Source: Vicia villosa
Lineage: Eukaryota > Streptophyta > Magnoliopsida > Fabales > Fabaceae
DNA length: 64,000 nucleotides
Assembly (NCBI RefSeq): GCF_029867415.1
Contig: NW_026705571.1
Span: forward strand, 372,001 to 436,000
Reading direction: 5' to 3'
Position 1 is the first letter of the stretch, and each line of letters opens with the position of its first letter. Positions 1-12,694 of this stretch are shown one piece after another. The position numbers were made by a program, and so were the translations under genes. The notes under the pieces were generated by a model. That model was not told where the DNA came from, searched no databases, and worked only from the letters and a program-made list of their open reading frames with translations.

Positions 1-1357
1 TTTGATAAAGTAAATGCAAGAAAGAGACAATGTTTTCAATACCAAATGCAAACGACAACTTTATTAATAAACTCAAACTTTGAAAGTAAATGAGGCCCTT
101 ACAAACCAACTCTATGCTTCGGGCGAGGCATGAGCGACATTGTTTTTTATTTATTGATTGAAAGGGAAGTAAAACACACGATAAAAACAAATTACTTTGA
201 AATAGAAACTATCTCCGGTATCTCCAGGCTTGTCCAATTTTGGAGTTGTTCTCCTGGTCTGATCATTCGGATGAAATTGGATGTACCCTCCTTAGAATCC
301 ACGCTAGATATCACAGATACATGTTCATATCCCCCTGTGACAAACGTTTGCGTGATTTGAGGGAATCGTTGCTCTTCCTTTGCAGCTTTCCTTGTTGGTT
401 GATATCCTAACCCTAGACGATCTTTCTTCTCTTGAACTTCTGGAACTTTGCCCCAGCTTCCATTTTTAGGTCTTGCAAGTCTCTCCAGGATGTTACCGCC
501 CTTCGTATCTTCTCTACCGGTAGTGTGACAGTAGTCGCGATCTCTAGTGCTTGGAATGAGGTTTCTAATGCCCCTTCTCCAGCCTCGATGTATCGGTACG
601 AATCCAAGTTGCTAACAAATATGTCCTCCTACCCATTGACGGTCACTATAGAGTTTCCGTCCACAAATTTTACTTTCTGATGGAGTGGAGGTAATTGCCC
701 CAGCGGCATGAATCCAGGGACGTCCCAATAAGCAGGTATAAGCTGGTTCAATTTCCATCACTTGGAAATTGATGTAGAAGGTGTGGGGACAACCACCACA
801 GGGAGGTCTACTTCTCCAAATACCGGACTTTGTGATCCATCAAAGGCCTTGACTACCAGACGACTTGGTCTAACTACTAGACCTTCCAAAGCTATCTTAT
901 CGAGCGTGGCTTTTGGCATCACGTTTAATGATGAACCTGTGTCGATTAGAACTCTAGACAAGTGAGCTTTCCCACATTGTATGGAGATATGTAAGGCTTT
1001 GTTATGCTCCTTCCCTTGTGAGGGTAGTTCATGATCACTGAAACTTAAGCATGCCCTAGCAGTGAGATTAGCCACCACTCCATCAAATTGGTTTACAGTG
1101 ATGTCTTTGGTCACGTGCGCGGCATTCAAGATTTTCATCAAGGCGTCTCGATGTTTCTCCGAATGCACTAGTAGCGAGAGGAATGATATTTTGGATGGAG
1201 TTTGGAGTAACTGGTCCACCACTCTATAATCGCTTTTCTTGATTAATGCCAAAAACTCTTCTACATCTTTATCGGTGATCTCCTTATCCTTCGTCATGCC
1301 TTCTTCAGTCGGGACCACAATAGTTTGATTACTTGCTTGCGCCAAGTTTTCATTTGG
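1..1357 (-). pseudogene. Ogre-like retrotransposon aspartic protease region (degenerate, continues beyond window)
   Basis: The open frame 1345-758 (195 aa) carries a retroviral-type aspartic protease: DTGSS followed by LNVMP at about residues 136-145, with flanking strands typical of Ty3-gypsy PRO. The protein would cleave the gag-pol polyprotein. After 758 the frame shifts; in another frame the minus strand of 757-640 still reads a CLLGRPWIHAAG block, which in these elements follows the protease, and 607-413 encodes a further conserved piece beginning MDSYRYIEAGEGALETSFQ. In Ogre elements an intron and then RT follow, so they would lie beyond base 1. A TGA at 1358-1360 separates this frame from gag, but the frame reads on upstream of the first Met, so the two were probably one ORF. 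Lineage by motif and order only. Confidence 0.8.
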
Positions 1358-3305
1358 TCATGCAGTATTGAATATGCGGCCACTACGAGTCATGCCCCCA
1401 GGCCTAACAATGTTTTTCACGACAGTATTTATGACAGAGTTATATTCCCAAGGGACCGCTTTCATCTCGTCCACAGGGTATGGAGCTTTGACTGGGATAA
1501 TCCTGGTATGCCCTTGTGTGGGTATCAATAATGGTGCTTGGGAACAAGGGATTATTAGAGGCTTCCTTGCCCCTTGACTGGGTATTATTAATGGCTCATT
1601 CCTATCTAGCATGGCCACATACTCCTCCTCAGGATACTCTTTTAACTGGATCACTCCTTGGTCCACGAGTCTTTGCAGGGTGTTCTTAAAAGCTTCATTA
1701 TGTTCTAGGATGAACCCCTTTGTAAGTAGACGCCTCTTAAGGACATCTATGGGGGAACTCCGTTGTTGAACTAACTCTTGCTCAGTGACGACCTCGATCG
1801 CATTGACTATGCCATCATGGCGAGGCATGGGATTCATTTTTACGTTAGGTTTGTCAAAAGCGATTGCCCCTGACTCTATCAAGTCTTGAACCTTGTGTTT
1901 GAAAGCCCAACATTTCTCTAGTGTGTGTCCGGGGGAGTTAGCGTGAAATTCACACCTTTCGTTTGGGTTAAATTTGGGTGGAGTCTTTCCGGGGAGCGGG
2001 GGTGGCATAGGCCTGAGTTCCACTAATGACTCGTTTACCAAGTACTTCAGTATTTCGCTTCTAGAAGTGGGCAAAGGATCGAATCTCCTTTGCGGCGCTT
2101 GGAACCTATTTTGTTGAGGTGGGTATGCCATAGGAGGTCTAGACTCTTGATGCACTACTGCATTGGTCTCCCCTTCCTTCTTTTTAGCGAAGGTTGAGGT
2201 GGGCCTCTTTGAGTGATAAGAGTTAGATGGCGCTCCTTGTATTTTCCCATTCTTGATTCCGTTTTCAATCCTTTCTCCGATGACCACTAGATCTGAGAAT
2301 CCTGAGGATACACTTCCGATCATCTTGTCATAATATGGTCCTTGTAAGGTACTCATAAACATGTCAACCAGCTCCTTCTCCAATAACGGAGGTTGGACTC
2401 GGGACGCCATCTCTCGTCATCTTTGGGCGTATTCCTTGAACGATTCTTCCTTCTTCTGAGACAAATTTTGTAATTGCATCCGATTGGGTGCCATGTCCAA
2501 ATTGTACTTGTATTGCTTTAAGAACGTATTAGCAAGGTCGTTCCAGCTTCGGATATGCGCCTTTTCCAATTGCATGTACCAATCGAGAGATTCCCTACTT
2601 AGTCTGTTTTGGAAAAAATGCATCATCAGTTTTTGGTCATGAGCATAGGCAGCCATCTTCCTGACGTATATACGTAAATGACTTCTTGGGCACGTAAGTC
2701 CTTTATATTTTTCAAAGTTGGGTATCTTGAACTTATGAGGGATACTCAAATCTGGCACCAAGCTCATTTCATAGGTATCCACATCAAAGACATCATATCC
2801 TTCTACTGCTTTCAGCCTTTCTTCTAGCGCCTTGATTTGTCCACTATTTTCTAGCACTTTCTTCAGAATCAGATTGGGTTTGCTTATGTTGGGGTCCTTG
2901 ATTTGTTTCATCCGCCTCCCCATATTGCAAATCCACGTAGTCCTCATCCTTAGGTGGATTGTTAGCAGGGATGCGAACAGTGCGAGGTGCCCCTTCTTTC
3001 TGAGTGGTGGGAATGAATCCTTCGTGGGAAGCTTCTCCCTCTTCATGGGTTCTGGTAACTCTCTTAGAGGAGTGGGCATTTGACTTGTGAGGGTCAAATC
3101 CTCGAACAAATCCTAACAGCGGGTTGCCATCGTTCGGTATTTCTTCGTACTGACCCTGAACTTCCTTGGCCTTTTCTTATTGGTCCTTAAGGTCTTTCAT
3201 GAAGCTTAGCATCTGAGTCATTCCTCCCTTAATTTCCTCCACAGTGCTTTTCAATTGGGTCACTTCTTCGCGAAGGACGGCTTGATTCGGCTCTAGTTGT
3301 TCCAT
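1358..3305 (-). pseudogene. Ogre-like gag (frameshifts and an in-frame stop)
   Basis: This is the capsid/nucleocapsid region of the minus-strand Ogre-like element, between ORF1 and protease. The piece 3109-2417 (230 aa) contains the retrotransposon gag domain (AYAHDQKLMMHFFQNRLS and SLDWYMQLE are visible). The piece 2410-1358 (350 aa) continues in the same frame after one TGA at 2417-2419. It includes CEFHANSPGHTLEKCWAFK, a CX2-type zinc-binding block commonly seen in this lineage, and a proline-rich stretch. Upstream, 3305-3180 encodes in another frame a predicted coiled coil beginning MEQLEPNQAVLREEV, so the original gag start lies near 3305 and a frameshift separates it from 3109. No functional product is expected without correction or readthrough. 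Confidence 0.8.
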
Positions 3306-3481
3306 TGCTTTCTTCTTGTGAGCAGGGTTTGGTATGGTGGTATGGTTGCTTGGTTGTCTTCTCTAATGGTGTGACTGGAGATAAAGATAGTTTTTTTCTT
3401 AATGCCTTGAAATTAAACATGATATGCATGATATGAATGTTATGCTTATGCTATGTTCATGTCTTATCCACATTATTATAG

Positions 3482-3510
<29 letters not shown>
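3482..3510. repeat. (AT)n microsatellite
   Basis: Uninterrupted TA dinucleotides between the retroelement's ORF1 and gag. The surrounding stretch to 3720 is AT-rich noncoding spacer. Confidence 0.95.
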
Positions 3511-3512
<2 letters not shown>

Positions 3513-3720
3513 TTTTTTATATTCTTTTTTTTATATGTACTTCCCTCTTTTTTTTATTTTTTATAATCATTTGGTGAATATTATAGGAACAATAAGTAAA
3601 TGCGAAAATAAACACACTTTATTAATTGAAGGAAATACCACTTTATTGTTGGTTTACAAATAGGAATGGAAACTGAAATTTAAATACTTGAAATAAAAGC
3701 AACAAGGAAATAAAATAAAA

Positions 3721-5719
3721 CTAAGAATGCTTTTGGATGTCTTCTTGGAACTTGTCCACCATATCCCTACAAAGCTCCATAAACTCTTTGACTACTTTTG
3801 GAAGGATGATAGGAGATGATCCCGCCTTTGCCAAACTCTTTGGAATGTCTTGTATTAAATCATTACACAAGAAAACTAGCTTATCAAAATTATCGCAGCA
3901 TTTTTCATAGTCTTCAAGCATCTTAGGAACCATACTCACATGCTCATTCGCCGTAGAAACAATTGTGTAAAGTCTTTTCCAATAATCTCTTTCATCCATG
4001 GCTTCCTCGTATATCTCTCTTTGCCTTATGAATAATTGCCTAAGTGATGCCATAGCTTGAAGTGCTCTATCGTACTCGCTGGTGCGCTGTAAAAGTGCTT
4101 CTTCCATAGTTAATCTTCTCGCGCGCTCTTTTTGTCCAGAATTGCGAGCTTCTTGAAGATCAAACTTTAGATTCCTTATTTCCACCTCTTGATCTTTAGT
4201 TCTATCAGTTAATTCAAAGACTACAGCTTCTAGATTTTTCTCGGATTCCGCTTTGTCATGAGAAGCTTTTTCATAACGTCTTCTCCACCTTGCAATTTCT
4301 AGATTTGCTTGTTCCAACTTCTCATTATATGCTTCTAGATTATAATTAGCAGTTAGGACTCCTTCGGTTGCACGTTTCCTTTTACTTCTTTGCCTATCAT
4401 TATCTTCCTTCATTGCTTGAAGCTCTTGGTTTTTCTCTTTAAGGTCAAAGCGTAGCTGGCTCCTTTCGTTGGTAAGTTGATGTAAATCAAGCTCTAATTT
4501 TTCTTTTTCCTTTCGGGACGCCTCTAGGGCAGCCCTGATTCCTTCTATCTCTTCGATGGATAGAGGAACAAGATTAGGAGAATCAGGCTTGTATGCGGGA
4601 TCCACAACAAAAGGAAGCAAAATCTTTCCAACTCTTTCTTGAACCCAACTAGTATAAGGTTCTCTAGCAATGATATTATTTGGCCCAAAAATCTTTGCTT
4701 GCACATGCCTCCAAGCTTGAATTATTTTCTTTAAGGTTCTTGGTTCCCCTTTTTCGTTGTCATGCAAAAGTAATTCTTCCAATTGTAGTTTGGGAGGCTC
4801 ACAATCTATAAAATGGCCTAGTTGGCGCCATTCTAGAATATGATTATAATTAATGCATCCTAATGTTCCCATCAAAGGCACATTGTTTAAATCTCCACAT
4901 TTATAAATAATCTTATCGGAATTTAATTTCTTCGCATACCAAAGGATAGAATCTGCTTTGAGAGCCCTTAATTTTTGGGACCAATCATTTCTAGTCAACT
5001 CTTTAATAAAACAACTAGCCTTGTAGAGATGGGAAGTCAACCAAGAATATAGTAAATGCACACAACAAAATAGCATCCCTTTCTTCTTCATACACCGAGC
5101 ATGGATGGCATAATAAATGTCAGCAAGGATGGTGGGAGTTGGATCCTTATCAAAAATCCTAAAAGAGATGAAAGCATGAATGGCGGCAGGATCAATATAA
5201 TCAATATTTTTTGGAAATAAGACAACACCAAAAATCAAAAGAGCTAATAAATGTCCACAAATGTCCCATTGTTTTTTTTTTAGCATACATTAAGGCTTGA
5301 TTTTCTAAGTAAGATCTTTTGATCCCATGCACATCTCCATCAGTTTTATAATTAGATTTCAACTCCGTAGCGGACATTCCCAAAGCTTTTTCCAAATCTG
5401 AGAAATCAACTTCCTTACCCACACCAGTATAGAATTCCCTTTTTATCCTCGAGAATCCTAGCATAGCATCCATTTCTTCCAAAGTTGGAGCCAACTGAAA
5501 ATCTTGAAAAGTAAAACATCTAAGCGGAGGATCATATAATTGGACCAATGCAGTGATAGCTTCCTCTTGGAATTTTACCTTTAGCAAATCCAAAATATCT
5601 CCATAACGGTCCACAAACCTATCCAAAGCACTTGATGGTAGTTTTTCTTTTATTATTTTCAATTTCTTGATATCTGGGGTGGAAACAGCAAAGTGGATAA
5701 TGGGCTTCTTAGTACTCAT
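3721..5719 (-). pseudogene. Ogre ORF1 (plant-mobile-domain-like protein), split by an A-tract frameshift
   Basis: Two overlapping minus-strand frames (5719-5201, 172 aa; 5286-3721, 521 aa) together cover about 660 codons upstream of gag, the position and size of the extra ORF1 that characterises Ogre elements. The N-terminal part (FVDRYGDILDLLKVKF, then YDPPLRCFTFQDFQLAPTLE) resembles the plant mobile domain/DUF7745-type fold found in retroelement ORF1s and some host proteins. The C-terminal half, from about 4550 down to 3960, is strongly heptad-like and charged (long coiled coil, many E/K/R/L). The two frames meet at a run of ten T on the plus strand (5272-5281); one A fewer in the sense strand would join them. 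Its biochemical role is unknown. Weak alternative: a captured host gene. Confidence 0.75.
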
Positions 5720-6476
5720 CCTTCCTACATATTCACCAAATAGAATATATTTTTATATTTCTTTTTTTTTCACTTTACTATTTTTCTGTGGATAAGTCAT
5801 GATAAAATTCATATGATGAATGATGCATGCACACAAAAAAACAAAAACAAAAATAAATATAATAATAACAAATAATATTTCACATTTAATCACATAAACA
5901 CAAAAGCCCTAGGTTCATAGGTTCGACGTAGCGGCTTTAGGGAGCATACCTTTTCCATTGGTATGTCCTAGACATGAGTATCATGGGGTCCTTCGTAGAC
6001 TCCGAGACTTTTTGTCTCTTTGGATTTTAGAACAACTCATTTTATCCAATGAGGTTCAAATTTTTGCGGTAGGTTCTCGGAGAGATCAGCTGACTATCCA
6101 GTCCTGCCCTCAACAAAGTCAAGCCTCATTTTGGACATTTCCGAATATTTAACCCACTCCAAGTGGAGTTATCAATGAGACTCGTAGGCGATTCAAGTCC
6201 CCCCTGATCTCAAGGATAACCCCCACACTTAGGTTTAACAAAATATAATATATACCCAGCAGTGCATATAATATAACAGTTATGCAATTAAATACAAATA
6301 TCAAAGCAAATAGAATATTTTTGCAGAAACAATAACAAATAAAATGAAAAAAACAAACAATTAAAAAAAAATCAAACACAAACCCTAAAAATGGCAAAAA
6401 TTTGCCAAACCCTAAAATCATTGAAACCTAAACCCTACCAAAACCTATAGGAGCATTGTCTTCACCATTATAGTTT
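5720..6476 (-). other. Untranslated leader of the Ogre-like element
   Basis: Between ORF1 and the primer-binding site. AT-rich, with several stop codons in all frames and no recognisable coding. It contains a moderately conserved block near 5940-6210 but I see no assignable function; small ORFs here look random. Confidence 0.6.
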
Positions 6477-6494
6477 TCCCCAGCAGAGTCGCCA
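6477..6494 (-). promoter_or_regulatory. Primer-binding site, tRNA-Arg type
   Basis: On the minus strand the sequence directly downstream of the LTR end (two-base gap) reads TGGCGACTCTGCTGGGG. The same TGGCGACTCT core follows LTR ends at 14696-14713 (minus) and 41358-41375 (plus). Ogre elements are described as using a tRNA-Arg primer, which this fits; I did not check it against a tRNA set. Confidence 0.75.
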
Positions 6495-6496
6495 GC

Positions 6497-9400
6497 TGTA
6501 GCAACCTGCCCTGAAAATTAAAGATTAGAGTCGCCACCTATTCTACCAAGGCGAATAGGAAACCTCGCGCAGTTGAGAGATCAGGGTAAGATACTATATT
6601 CAGGTCGAGGGAAGGTGTTAGGCACCCTCAACCCTTTCCTATGGTTTGCATTATAGGGTTAATATAAAGAAAGGTGACAGAAAGTTATAGGGTAAATGGA
6701 AAAAATTATCAAAGTTAAAGGTTTACGATTAAGGAACATAATTGGGACAAAATGAGATTTATGGGGGAGGGGACTCGCCTTGTTGCCAAGTGCCTACGTA
6801 CCTCCTTATGGAGGATCAGAGTCTACGTAGTTCGGGGAAGGGTTGTACGCCCTTAGAGTTATAATTTGATTTGATATGGTTTTGGAGGCTTTTGAGTGGC
6901 CTATCGTAGTTGTGATAATTCGTAGTTTTGAAAAGGTTTTGGGAAGTGTTTTAGGATTGGGCGTACAACCGTGATTTTAATTTGTACTATTAACCGCAAT
7001 GATCAATAGGTTCGATCACCATAGTTAAAAGATTAGTAGTGGTATCGTTACCAATTTTAATTGATAGATTCAATTATCACTAATAACGAATAAAAGTATT
7101 TTTTAGGAATTTAATAATTTAATTTGTATCGTTATCCCTCGTAATCGATTAATTCGATTAAAAAGAACAATGAACTAAAGTGGGAAAAAGTAGGTTAATC
7201 ATTGCAACCAATAAAAATAGTTGAAACCATTTAACCAAATAATCTTATTTTAATTTAATAAGTATTTTAAATAAAATCGATTATTGCCCATCGCGATTAA
7301 TTGATTTAATCGGAACGAACAATAAATTGGAATTTTAATATTTATAACATATATTAATTTATTTATAAAAAATAATTTATTATTATATAAATAAACATTT
7401 AAAAAGGATTTAAATAAACATATAAATTAATTAAAATTAATTTAGTTTATTAGGGTTTTATTCCAATATGGCAGACTTGAGGGTCTATGGTATGAGGCAC
7501 AAATTTGGGTGCGTTGGATCTGACTTAGTGGGAACTCTATGGCCAGATTTAAGGGTGCATGGTGAGGTGTACAGACAGGAGCGCACATGATCAAGTTTGG
7601 AAAATCAGAAGAAAAATATATGTGGGAGCTGGGTATCGAACCCACCCCCCTTAGGTCAATCCATGCTATAACCAACCCAACTAGCACGCGCGTGTGTTCA
7701 AAACACACACCCAACATATCATATATGAAACAACAAAAATAATATAATTCATGCGCGCGAAATTCAAATCAACGAGTGGCGTGATGCCACGCAATCGTCT
7801 TCCCCACTATACCTGTAATTTTCTGCAGAATTAGCTACGATTTGGCTATGAATTCGCTGCGAATTCGTTTCGTAGCCTGTACACTTGAAAAATAATGAAC
7901 ATGACATGCATGTATAGAAATATTTCGCACCTACCCCAAACCCTTCGTTTTCACCATATGAATCCATTCATACCATTATTTTAACCTAATTTTGCCCCTA
8001 CACAAAAACCCCAATTGAAACCCTAAGAGCTTCACTCGGCCTCCAATGGCCGATCACATTTAAATGCACAAAAACTTAATTAATTAATCCATAAACATCC
8101 ACAACAATGAGACAAAGCCAAACACGCAATCAAAACACCATGGATATGCACATATTATGCTAATCGATTCAAGATTTGTAGAGACTTACTTTGGCTTATT
8201 GGAGGTCGTTCTGGGGTTGTTGATGCAGAGCAATGATCCACACAGCTTCAGAATGATCCCACGAACCTTTTGCAATCTTTAAAACCTCTTGAGAGTCACG
8301 AATTCTCCCAAACTGAATTCACGTTTTTGATGAGTTTTTTGAGTTCTTGCAAGTATGCTTCTGCTCAGAATTTTCGTCCCCTAGTCCCTTGCCTTGCATC
8401 AACTACTTAAAGGGAATGAATTAGGTCACCAAAAACCAACCAAAACTCTCTTGAATCCAATCTTGCATCTTTTGGAAATTTGATTTAAAATTTGAATGGA
8501 ATCTTTCTATATTTGTCCAATCTTCTATTAATCCCTTCCCAATCAATATATCACGAAAATATATTGAAATTTTATCATAATTCTGATTGGAATTAGTCAA
8601 TGTGAATCTTTTTAACACAATATTTGATTTTCCTTTTAATTATATCACTTTAAATCATTTTTAAATGAAATAAAATTATATAAAATCAAATAAAAGGCTA
8701 ACATTCGTGGCATATGGTTTGGATAACATAGATAGCTTGTGGACCAAGATTGAATCATAAAAAGATGGGCCCCTTTGCAAAAAATTCCAATTTGAACCTC
8801 TTTTATTTCACATTTTGCCTCCAATAATTACCCAACTTTAGCAAGGCATATCTCTCTCAGTATTTAAGCTATGAATGAGTTCTAGGACTTTTTGGAAACC
8901 TCAAGATATCCTCTATAAGCCAGTTTGGGACTTATTTTTCATTTGGAGCTTTTATCTTGATCATATCCTCTTTGACAAAAAACTGCTTTTGAATGATGTT
9001 TGAGAAGGACCTGTAATCTTTTGTATCATATCTTCAAAATGAAGCATTTCTAGCCTTGGCTTGTGAGAGACAAAGTTGTAGAGAATCCAATTTCCTTCAA
9101 AATAGGCTTTTGGTGGGTAATTTTTGATATTCCATGTGAAAGTTATGGCCAGTCAAAGTTGAGTTGACTTTCTCCTAAAGAAACCCTAATTTGAACCTTT
9201 TTGCATTTGTTCATTTCTCAGTTTCTATTGATGGATCATGATCAACCTTTGATCAAATGATGGATATAACCTCACATACTTAATGTTGACCAAAATTGAG
9301 AGGTTTTGACTGTGCTTTGATTATGGTTGACTTTTAGGTCAAACCAGTTGACTGTGGATCATCTAAGCTTTTGAATGAGTAATCTTTGGAATTGGGCTTT

Positions 9401-9593
9401 GACTTTTGACATAGAAGTATCTTGGATCATCATGGGCCATGGAGAGCTTGGTTAGGGATCTTGTCCTGTTGATTTCCTCAAGAGAACCTCAAACCCTAAC
9501 TTTAGGAGGCTCTTGAATAGGGGAGTGTAGTTTGGATAAACCCTTAAACCTTAAATCATTGCAGATGAAATGAAGAGGGCAAATTTTGGGGTA
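6497..9593 (-). mobile_element. 5' LTR of the minus-strand Ogre-like element
   Basis: The inner border on the plus strand is TGTAGCAACCTGCCC next to the PBS. The same border and about 150 following bases recur at 55599 in a solo LTR. The outer end is recognised by GGGCAAATTTTGGGGTA (9578-9593), matching the outer end of that solo LTR (58325-58341), but the last few bases are missing and unrelated sequence follows, so the LTR was cut or interrupted there. Sense order (right to left): U3 with several GACTTTGACC/GTTGACT-like motifs (9130-9420), a GAATTCG-rich cluster (7815-7880), a tRNA-like module (7620-7690), then an AT-rich U5. About 3.1 kb, usual for this lineage. Confidence 0.8.
7620..7690 (-). 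other. tRNA-like module in Ogre LTR
   Basis: In the sense (minus) direction a D-arm-like AGTTGGGTTGGTTATAGCATGG is followed about 20 bases later by GTGGGTTCGATACCC, a good B-box with a short TGGG/CCCA stem. No convincing acceptor stem, so it is not called as a tRNA gene. It may supply a Pol III-like internal promoter or a tRNA-like fold in the element RNA (inference). Confidence 0.55.
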
Positions 9594-10480
9594 AGTAAAC
9601 AAAAACAGTAAGGAACACATGGAATTGTTTACCCAATTCGGTGTACAACAACACCTACTCTGGGGGCTACCAAGCCAGGGAGGAAATCCACTATAAGCAG
9701 TATTAATTCAGAGCTAAACTACCAGTTTACATCCCTCACTTAAAACCTACCCAATGTAATCTCAATCTAATACTAGACCTGAGTTCCTACTCACCCCCCC
9801 TCAATCACAGCAGTGATAACTAACAAGTACAAATAAATTTAACTTGAAGACACACTTCAAACAAATCTTGATCTTGCTTAAAAGCTTCAATCAAGAGACA
9901 CAACACTCGTTCTTAAAATCTTAGAGTGACACAACAAATTACAACTCAAAAACACCCTACTCCAATACAATTATCAAAGTGACAATTGCTTGGCTCATAA
10001 TATAACACTAAGAACAATAAACCTAACGCACAGAATGCATCCCACTAAATTCTTCACGTAAAAATCTCTGCTTCTTCAAGTAGGGCTACCAATCTTCTTA
10101 TAGGCAGAACATGAGCCTTGGGCCTAATAAGCACAAATTAGGGTTAACCTAGTTAATCTAATTTTCACATATCAGGGTGCTAAAATATAGGCCATAAGCG
10201 TGGTCTTTCATAAATAACACTGAATAGATAGTTTCCTAAAATATAGCCTAAGATTAATAAGGAAACATAACAGAACACATAACAGCCCATGCTGTTAGAT
10301 ACTGATGTCACAACTTCAGCTTGACATCCAATAAACTTTGTATTAGCTAACCATATATAACCTGCAGTACACTACACATGCATGTCATGACATCAGTCAA
10401 GACATCTAAACACAGAAATATGTTTTACCACAAAATGCAGCCAATCAAGAGCATCTACATGACTCAGGCTTCTCACATGA
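9594..10480. mobile_element. Unclassified LTR-like fragment
   Basis: Abuts the truncated Ogre LTR. No ORF. The sequence (for example CCCAATTCGGTGTACAAC near 9636, CCTACTCTGGGGGCT near 9653) looks like non-coding LTR or leader of a copia-type element, but I cannot find both ends. It contains a GATGTCA/TGACATC cluster (10302-10406) including the perfect palindrome ATGTCATGACAT at 10382-10393. Confidence 0.4.
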
Positions 10481-11773
10481 TTAACTGATTTACCTCATCA
10501 ATATTTAAGTTCAAGTGTGCCTCAGTTCAAGATCATCAATTTTCAAGTTCATTTGGTGCACATATTAGGATTTTGACCTAATTCATTGAAAGGGTTGAGT
10601 TTTTGGTCAAGGCTTGATCTTCTGGCTTAAAACATGATTCAAGGTACTTAAGTACTTTAGTATAACTTACTCACGTCCTTCAATTGGCTAGAGGAGCTTG
10701 ATTCATTGATATTGAAAAGATTGCTATTCAATTGATAAAAAGTCAATTGTTTGATAATCAACTTTGACTTTTCGGATTTTTAGTCAACCATGGACTTCTA
10801 AGGTAAAAAGCCATGAAAATATGGTTAATGGAACAATTTGATCAAGTTTAATCAAGAAAATCAACAAAAAAGTTTCAAAAGATGAAATTAGGGTTTTAGA
10901 AAATTTTCTAAGTATCAAAAATTTCATGTTCAAGTGACCTACTTTGCAAGCTTATAACTCTTTCCATAAGTCACTATTTTTCCTGCCCAAAGTTTCTACT
11001 CAAATATGATGCTTCATACTTCAATATTGTCCAAAGAATCATTAAAAATATCACAAGGATCGGAAGTTATGAATTGGTCAAAATGGAGTTTCAAAGTTGT
11101 CAAAATGTTCCAACACTTAGAAATTTTTCTAAGTGTTAAAACATTTTTTTTCCATTTTTGTTTCCCAATTTTCATGGGGATCCAAGTCAAATTTCTTCAA
11201 GCAACCAACATGAAAGTGGAAGTATGTGATCTCATCTTTCCAAAAAGTCCAAGAGCATGAATTTATCATGTTTGAGCTAAGAGAATCGAATTAAAGAAGA
11301 TGTCATATTGAAGTTGTTTTTCAAGTCAAGTTCAAGTTCATTTGATTATGTTTATCCAAGCAAATATCCATAATCTTGTAGTAAAGACCTAAGGAGCCTC
11401 TAAATATCAACAAAATGTGTGATTTACTTCAACACTTGGTGCATTACACAATTGATATAAGTTTTATCCACTTGAACATACCATATATGGAGAATTTGGC
11501 CAAAAAGTTTCATATCCATTTTCATAAAGTCACATTTCTTCAAAAAATCTTGATTAAAGCTTTTTGAATTGATTTTGATTGGATATTACTTCATCTAAGC
11601 ACCAAAATCAATCCCTAATCTCAGCAAAAGCATGCCTATCTCCATAAATCACTCCATGCTTTCTTGAAAGACAAGCCATTCTTTTTGAAACTTGTAGAAA
11701 CCAAATGAACAAACCAGCATTAAAACATGACCAAGATCAGTTTACTTCACTTCTATAAGCCATTGGGAACCTT

Positions 11774-11781
11774 TATAAATA
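11774..11781 (+). promoter_or_regulatory. TATA box of the plus-strand LTR
   Basis: TATAAATA followed by AGAGCTCC, a typical plant core promoter in the expected U3/R position of the LTR. Confidence 0.6.
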
Positions 11782-12540
11782 GAGCTCCTTGCCTCAGAAC
11801 CAGACACACCAAGTTTCACACAGAAACTCCATTGTTAAAACTTCCAAAATTCAAAAATCGAATTTCCTTTTCCCCTCAAGTTTCTTGCAAAATTATGATC
11901 CAAACACATTTCATATAGCATATAGAAGCAACTGTAATCATAAAATTGCATTTGTAAAGCCTTGATCAACATCTCGGATACTCACTTTTTCAAAGTTGCA
12001 ACACGAGGTGATCAGAAGGATTGAGGCATTTTCAAAGCAAGATAAGCATTATAACATGTTCTTGGGACATTACTGAAGATTTAGGGATCATCAAGCCATC
12101 TCCAGAAATGCTCTAACACCAAGAACCATTTCTCATTTTAGAGGTATGTTTTCATTTCTCAAATTCATAGTTAGAAGCATCATTTTTAGCATTTCTCAAT
12201 ACCATTCTATTTATTATGATGTGAGGAATAAAAACCCTAAGCAATATGGCATTGGTTGTTCATGTATGTCATTTAATTTTATTTTGAAATTCTAGGGTTC
12301 TTGAATGTTTTTGGGAAATTCAAGAGCTACACTTAATATAAATTTATGTTTTTTACATTTCTGAATCCGTGATGAAATTCTGAGCAACTTTGATTTTTAT
12401 ACATTTGCATTTTGTTGAGTTTTGAGAAACCTCCATCGTTGAGGTCGTGAGATAGAAGATGAAGTTGTTTTGCGCTAAAATTTGAATTTAGAAGCATGTT
12501 TAAAATATAATGTTTGAATGCATTTTAAACATTGGATGTA

Positions 12541-12610
12541 TCACCACCCCAGTGGTTAAGAGCGCGCGCTTGTCACCTTTGGGTATGGGGTTCGAATCCC
12601 CCTCGCCCAG
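12541..12610 (+). other. tRNA-like module 1 in plus-strand LTR
   Basis: CAGTGGTTAAGAGCGCGC resembles a D-arm/A-box; then CTTGTCACC (a GTC at the anticodon-like position) and ATGGGGTTCGAATCCCCC, a perfect GGGG/CCCC T-stem with TTCGAAT loop. The overall layout recalls tRNA-Asp. The acceptor stem is not conserved. Sense orientation with the LTR. Confidence 0.6.
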
Positions 12611-12694
12611 CCTTTTTGCACTATTTATATTTTATACACATAGCACTTGCTTTAAAACATATTGAACTGAATGCACTTTGTTATCATTAGCGCG

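Noticed and set aside
12541..12610. Functional tRNA gene
   Set aside because: T-arm and A-box are good but no acceptor stem pairs; same for 7620, 16352 and 39520. Reported as tRNA-like modules only.
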